From Torreya grandis (lineage: Eukaryota > Streptophyta > Pinopsida > Cupressales > Taxaceae): 64,000 nt of DNA. The DNA is taken from positions 828,501 to 892,500 of the forward strand of contig JARHVA010003184.1 in NCBI GenBank assembly GCA_037957365.1, given 5' to 3'. Each line of letters begins with the position of its first letter. Position 1 is the first letter of the stretch. Positions 60,218-64,000 of the stretch are shown here, one piece after another. A program made the translations under genes and the position numbers. The notes under the pieces were generated by a model. The model had not been told where the DNA came from. It ran no database searches and saw only the letters and a list, made by a program, of their open reading frames with translations.

Positions 60218-61720
60218 ATGAAAAGACTAGTCAATTCAAGCAAGCATTTTTGTCTCATGTTGATTAAGTCTAAGGAAAAAGAATATTCCAAAGCTATGGA
60301 AAATTGTGATCCTAAACATAAGAAAGAATTGGTTGAAATCATTTATAGTTATGAAGATGTGTTTTATCATCCCAAAGGGTTACCCCCTAAAAAGGGAGTT
60401 CAACATGAAATTTAGTTGTTACAGGATTCTCCTCTCCCTAACATTGGCATGTACAAGTTATTAGTGGTGGAAAATGAGGAAATCAAGAAGCAGGTAATGG
60501 AACTTTAAGAAAAGGGTGTTATTCATCCTAGTACATCTCTTATTAGTTCACCTATCATTTTGGTGCCTAAGAAGATGGCACATGGTGAATGTGTGCTGAT
60601 TTCCATGATTTAAACAATTACTATTAAGAATCATTACCCTCTTCCTTGTATTGATGATTTTCTAGATCAATTAAGAAATGCTATCTATTTCACTAAGTTA
60701 GACTTGAAAAATGGTTATATCAGATTAGGATTAATGATGGTGATATTTGGAGAACTATTTTTAAGACAAAATAGGGATTGTTTGAGTGGCTTGTCATGCC
60801 TTTTGGATTGTGAATGTACCAGATACATTCATGCGATTGATGAATGATGTTTTTAGGCCATTACTTAATGAATTTTTTATAGTCTACTTAGATTATATTT
60901 TGATCTTTAGTCAGTCTTGGGAAGATAATGTGATTCATATTAGGAAAGTCATGGATGCATTTAGATAGGATAAAATTTATTTGAAATTGTCTAAATGTGA
61001 ATTCAGCAAGACCTCTTTGATTTACTTGGGTTATATTGTAGGACATGGCGAATTGAAAATTGATCCTACAAAAGTGGAGGTTATAGTTAAATAGCCTAAA
61101 CCCAACAATGTAATTGAGGTTAGAAGTTTTCTTGGTGAAATACAATATTAGAGAAAATTCATTACTATTTTCTCACTTATTTCAATACCCTTGCATTCTT
61201 TGACTAGCAAAAAACAAGTCTTTCATTGGGGAGGCAAGCAATAAAAAGCCTTCGACACTTTGAAGACAAAGATTAGTACTAATCTTGTCTTGGCACTTCT
61301 TTATTTTCATTAGCCATTTGAGATCAAGATAGATGCAAGTGATTATGCTATGGGATCTATTCTGATGTAGGGAAAGAAACCAATATGCTATCATTTTGAG
61401 ACCTTCATAGGTGCCATAAGAAACTATCTGACTTATGATAAGGAATTGTATGCATTAGTTCAGAGTGTTAAGAAATGGAAACATTACTTGATGGGGAAGG
61501 AGATAGTGATACATATAGATAATCATCCCCTCTAGTATCTCTAGTCATAGGCCAAGCTACAATAGTCTAGGCATTTTTGGTGGATGGGTTTCTTACAACA
61601 GTTTCATCTTGTGATTAGCTATAAGAAAGGTATTCAGAATAAAGTTGTTGACATGCTTTCTAGGCCTCCAATGGTAGTTGTATCTATTATTTTAGAGCAT
61701 AGTTATTTGACTTATGAAAG
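60218..61720 (+). pseudogene. Element E reverse transcriptase and RNase H, decayed
   Basis: Motifs in order: HPKGLPPKKGVQHEI (60370-60414), [31 protein letters not shown], then WLVMPFGL in shifted frames. The catalytic box is YLDY (60885-60896) in place of YLDD, so the second catalytic Asp is lost. LSKCEFSKTSLIYLGYIVG follows. The RNase H part shows IDASDYAMGSILM, YDKELYALVQSVKKWKHYLM, then HFWWMGFLQQFHLVISYKKG and VVDMLSRPP. Four in-frame TAG codons at 61533, 61542, 61548 and 61563 each replace an expected Gln. Two Trp codons are also TAG (61149, 61096). Confidence 0.88.
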
Positions 61721-61859
61721 TTATAAAGAATAATATGTTGATGATGCTAACATTAAGGATGTGTATAAAGACTTGATGAGTGGAAAATAGGTAGAAGAAT
61801 CATACTATCATGTGCATAATGGACTTTTGTATAATTTGGGTAAACTTTGCATTCCTAAA

Positions 61860-63020
61860 AATGAAAGGGTGCACATGATTATGGAAGCACATGCTTCTCT
61901 TATTTTTGGTCATTTTGGAGTTGGTAAAATGGTTGCACATTTAATAATGTATTTTTATAAGCTTCGTATGTAGGAAAATGTTGCCAAATATATCAAGGGG
62001 TGTGTTCTTTGTGCCAAAAACAAACCTAGTAACAGGAAACTGGGAATTTACACTCCCTTACCTATTCTTACCCATCTCTAGGAAAGTATTTCCATGGAAT
62101 TTTTAGGGGGTTTTCCTATGTCATGATTAAAACATGAGTAATTATATGTGGCAGTGGATATATTTACCAAGATGTGTGTTTTAATTCCTTGCACTAAACA
62201 AATTATAGGGAAAGGTATGACACACTTGTTATTTCAACATGTATGGTTTCATTTTGGTTTGCCCACTTCTATTATTTTTGATCAGGATTCTTGATTTTTT
62301 TGGGAATTTTGGTCAACACTATGGGAATTTATGGACACTAAGTTGAATAAGAGCACTATATTTCATCCACAGACTAATGGGTAGACAGAGGTTGTAAAAT
62401 ACACAGTGGTACATTTACTTAGGGGTTATTGTAGTAAACATCCCAATTTGTGGGATGAGAATTTATGCTATATACAACATGCTTACAATTGTGCACTTCA
62501 TTATTCTACTATGAAATCTCCTTTTAAATTTTGTTATGGGTATAAACAAGATTCAACTGTTGATGAATGCAAAGATGCTATTAAAGACAAGAAGTTCATT
62601 GAAAAGATATAATAGGTACATCAGACTATTTGAGATCAATTGGAGAAAAGTTAGGCAAAGTATAGAGCAAGACATGACAAATGTCGTGTTGATCACTAGT
62701 TTGATGTAGGTGATTTAGTATGGCTTCACATCAATAAGGAAAGACTGATAGGTGAAGGTAAAAAGTTGAAACCAATCTGATATGGTCCTTTTTGGATTAT
62801 GGAAAAGATTGGTAAAAATGCTTTTCAGTTAGATTTGTCATCTTATATGCAGATTTATTTAGTTGTGAATGTTGAAAATATAAAATTGTATGAGCCTCTA
62901 ATGATCATAGATCATGATGAGAGTGTATCCATTCCTTCTGTTGATGATTTTGCTCCTGAGTATCTAATAGAACTATAGGAAGATATAATGCTTGACATGA
63001 ATGTTCAGACATCATGAAGG
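61860..63020 (+). pseudogene. Element E integrase with chromodomain-like tail, decayed
   Basis: The zinc finger is visible as HFGVGKMVAHL and CVLCAKNKP. The core has ESISMEFLGGFP (first catalytic Asp is now Glu), IIFDQDS (second Asp kept) and HPQTNGXTEVV (X is TAG for Gln; catalytic Glu kept). NLWDENLCYIQHAYNCALHY and FDVGDLVWLHINKERL lead to VVNVENIKLYEP. The tail YIHVGLKGIHPTNSKWIE (63033-63090) resembles the chromodomain-like end of this gypsy group, which in relatives guides integration to heterochromatin. The open stretch 62406-62612 is the best-preserved part. Confidence 0.85.
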
Positions 63021-63152
63021 GGAAATGTTGAATATATTCATGTTGGTCTCAAAGGGATACACCCAACTAATTCTAAATGGATTGAATCTAGAAAAGTGAG
63101 GGAACAATACTCACACCTCTTTACCAATTAATTGACTTTTGGAGGTCAAAAA

Positions 63153-63170
63153 ACTCCTAGTGGGGAGGAT
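63153..63170 (+). other. Polypurine tract of element E
   Basis: The bases AGTGGGGAGGA (63159-63169) lead directly into the LTR start TGATCT at 63171. It is the clearest polypurine tract in the window. Confidence 0.75.
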
Positions 63171-64000
63171 TGATCTAAGAAGATCTATATTTTGCTCCAA
63201 AAATAAAGTCTTAAAATTATAGGTTTATCAATGCCATGGTGAAGGGATCATCGAGAGATTTTTGATGCATTTTTTGGTTTGTAAAACAAAGCTCATATGC
63301 ATGAGTTATGGCACTTGGAATATTGCTTCGAGCAAATTTTTTTTTTGGGTTTTGTCGATAAGCAACAAGAGGTCAACAATCGATGAATGTCAATAAGTGG
63401 TGAATGGAAATTTGACCATGTGATGGGTCCTCAATCCACCACATGGCTTGACACCAATTAAATATGGTCCAATTTTGAATATTATGTAATTAATTAAATT
63501 TAATTCCAAAGTCCCTCAAAATTCACTATTTTCACCCCTCATTCTTCCACATATATGCCACAAGACTCTATGTTTATGCCAGAAACATCCATGTATTTTT
63601 CCATGGTCCCCCCAAATACTCTCCACACTCCACCCCATTCCCAAAAAAATAAAGTTAATGCCAAAAACTTGGCATTATAAACTTCCACTTTGTGGCATTT
63701 TAAAAAACAAACTTACCTTTTCATTTCCCAAATGTGGGATATTAGATTTCATTGCCACCAAAAATGTTGGGATAAGACCAAAACTAATGGAGTAGGATTC
63801 AAACCTTACCAAATTAGATAAAATGATAAGGACTTACCTACTAAACCATAGGGCCTAAGCATTATATAAAGGGAATGAGATTGTAATTGAAGCCAAGCTT
63901 TGGATGTGAACAGTATTTCTAAGGCATGTAAAGAGTGTGGAGAGAAATAGAGAAGGATTTTATGACTCGAATGAATTAATATGGTTTTGAGAGATTCTCT
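63171..64000 (+). repeat. 3' LTR of element E (truncated by window edge)
   Basis: It aligns with 57404-58240. About 340 bp should lie beyond the window. The SINE-like segment and TATA box are both retained. Confidence 0.88.
63670..63852 (-). repeat. tRNA-derived SINE-like segment in the E 3' LTR
   Basis: The B box (GGTTTGAATCC, 63805-63795) is intact and the A box is changed to TGGTTTAGTAGG. Presence in both LTRs shows that it was already part of the LTR when E inserted. Confidence 0.55.

Larger units (their letters stand above)
57404..64000 (+). mobile_element. Element E: chromovirus-like Ty3/gypsy retrotransposon, 3' end outside the window
   Basis: It has a 5' LTR (57404-58575), an iMet primer site, gag, protease, RT, RNase H, integrase, a polypurine tract and a 3' LTR starting at 63171, all in canonical order on the plus strand. 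The interior is about 4.6 kb. The two LTRs remain closely similar over the visible 830 bp, closer than the paired LTRs of A, so E is younger than A. All genes carry stops, mostly TAG. The integrase C-terminal part with VGLKGIHPTNSKWIE resembles the chromodomain-like tail of one plant gypsy group. Confidence 0.9.

Noticed and set aside
1..64000. Bacterial-style systems: CRISPR arrays, operons, phage genes, toxin-antitoxin pairs
   Set aside because: All coding fossils are retrotransposon proteins, and the repeats are LTRs or LTR-internal arrays without spacer structure.

Overview
The window is repeat DNA from a plant nuclear genome. I see no intact host gene, no tRNA or rRNA gene, no CRISPR array and no bacterial-type gene. 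All recognisable coding sequence is decayed LTR-retrotransposon protein (gag, protease, reverse transcriptase, RNase H, integrase), full of stops and frameshifts. The AT-richness, the density of nested LTR elements and the age of the copies suggest a large-genome seed plant. I lean to a gymnosperm, but the sequence alone cannot settle the species.

Almost the whole window can be read as one old element opened up by later insertions. The host is element G, a minus-strand Ty3/gypsy (Tat-like) copy. Its gag, RT, RNase H and most of its integrase lie at 56.2-52.2 kb. The C-terminal end of the same integrase reappears at 30.66-30.30 kb, so about 21.5 kb was inserted into the gene. That insert is element A (about 30665-52208, plus), a gag-protease element without RT. 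The 3' LTR of A is split by element C (37413-51396, plus), which has LTRs of about 5 kb. The interior of C is split by D (39614-44781, minus), a solo LTR of the C family with a perfect 5-bp target duplication. Left of the integrase end lies element F (plus, relative of A), inserted just behind the pol gene of G. F carries two insertions: M (1-15684, minus, a gypsy element with two RNase H domains) and B (18441-26522, plus, an RT-less relative of C with perfect 5-bp target duplications). Element E (57404 to beyond the window end, plus), a chromovirus-like gypsy copy with iMet-type primer site, sits on the gag-proximal side of G.

Relative ages follow from the nesting: G is oldest; F and A came next; M and B entered F; C entered A; D entered C. 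E is one of the better-preserved copies. Two groups lack pol altogether: A/F (gag plus protease only) and B/C/D (a conserved protein I do not recognise). They presumably depended on enzymes from other elements.

The least explained pieces are the B/C/D family with its giant LTRs, repeated protein motif and CTAA-like target sites; about 5 kb of unassigned coding-like sequence inside M; and a tRNA-derived SINE-like segment carried in both LTRs of E. Boundaries called to the base are those backed by alignment of paired LTRs and target duplications; the others are approximate. All alignments were done by eye.
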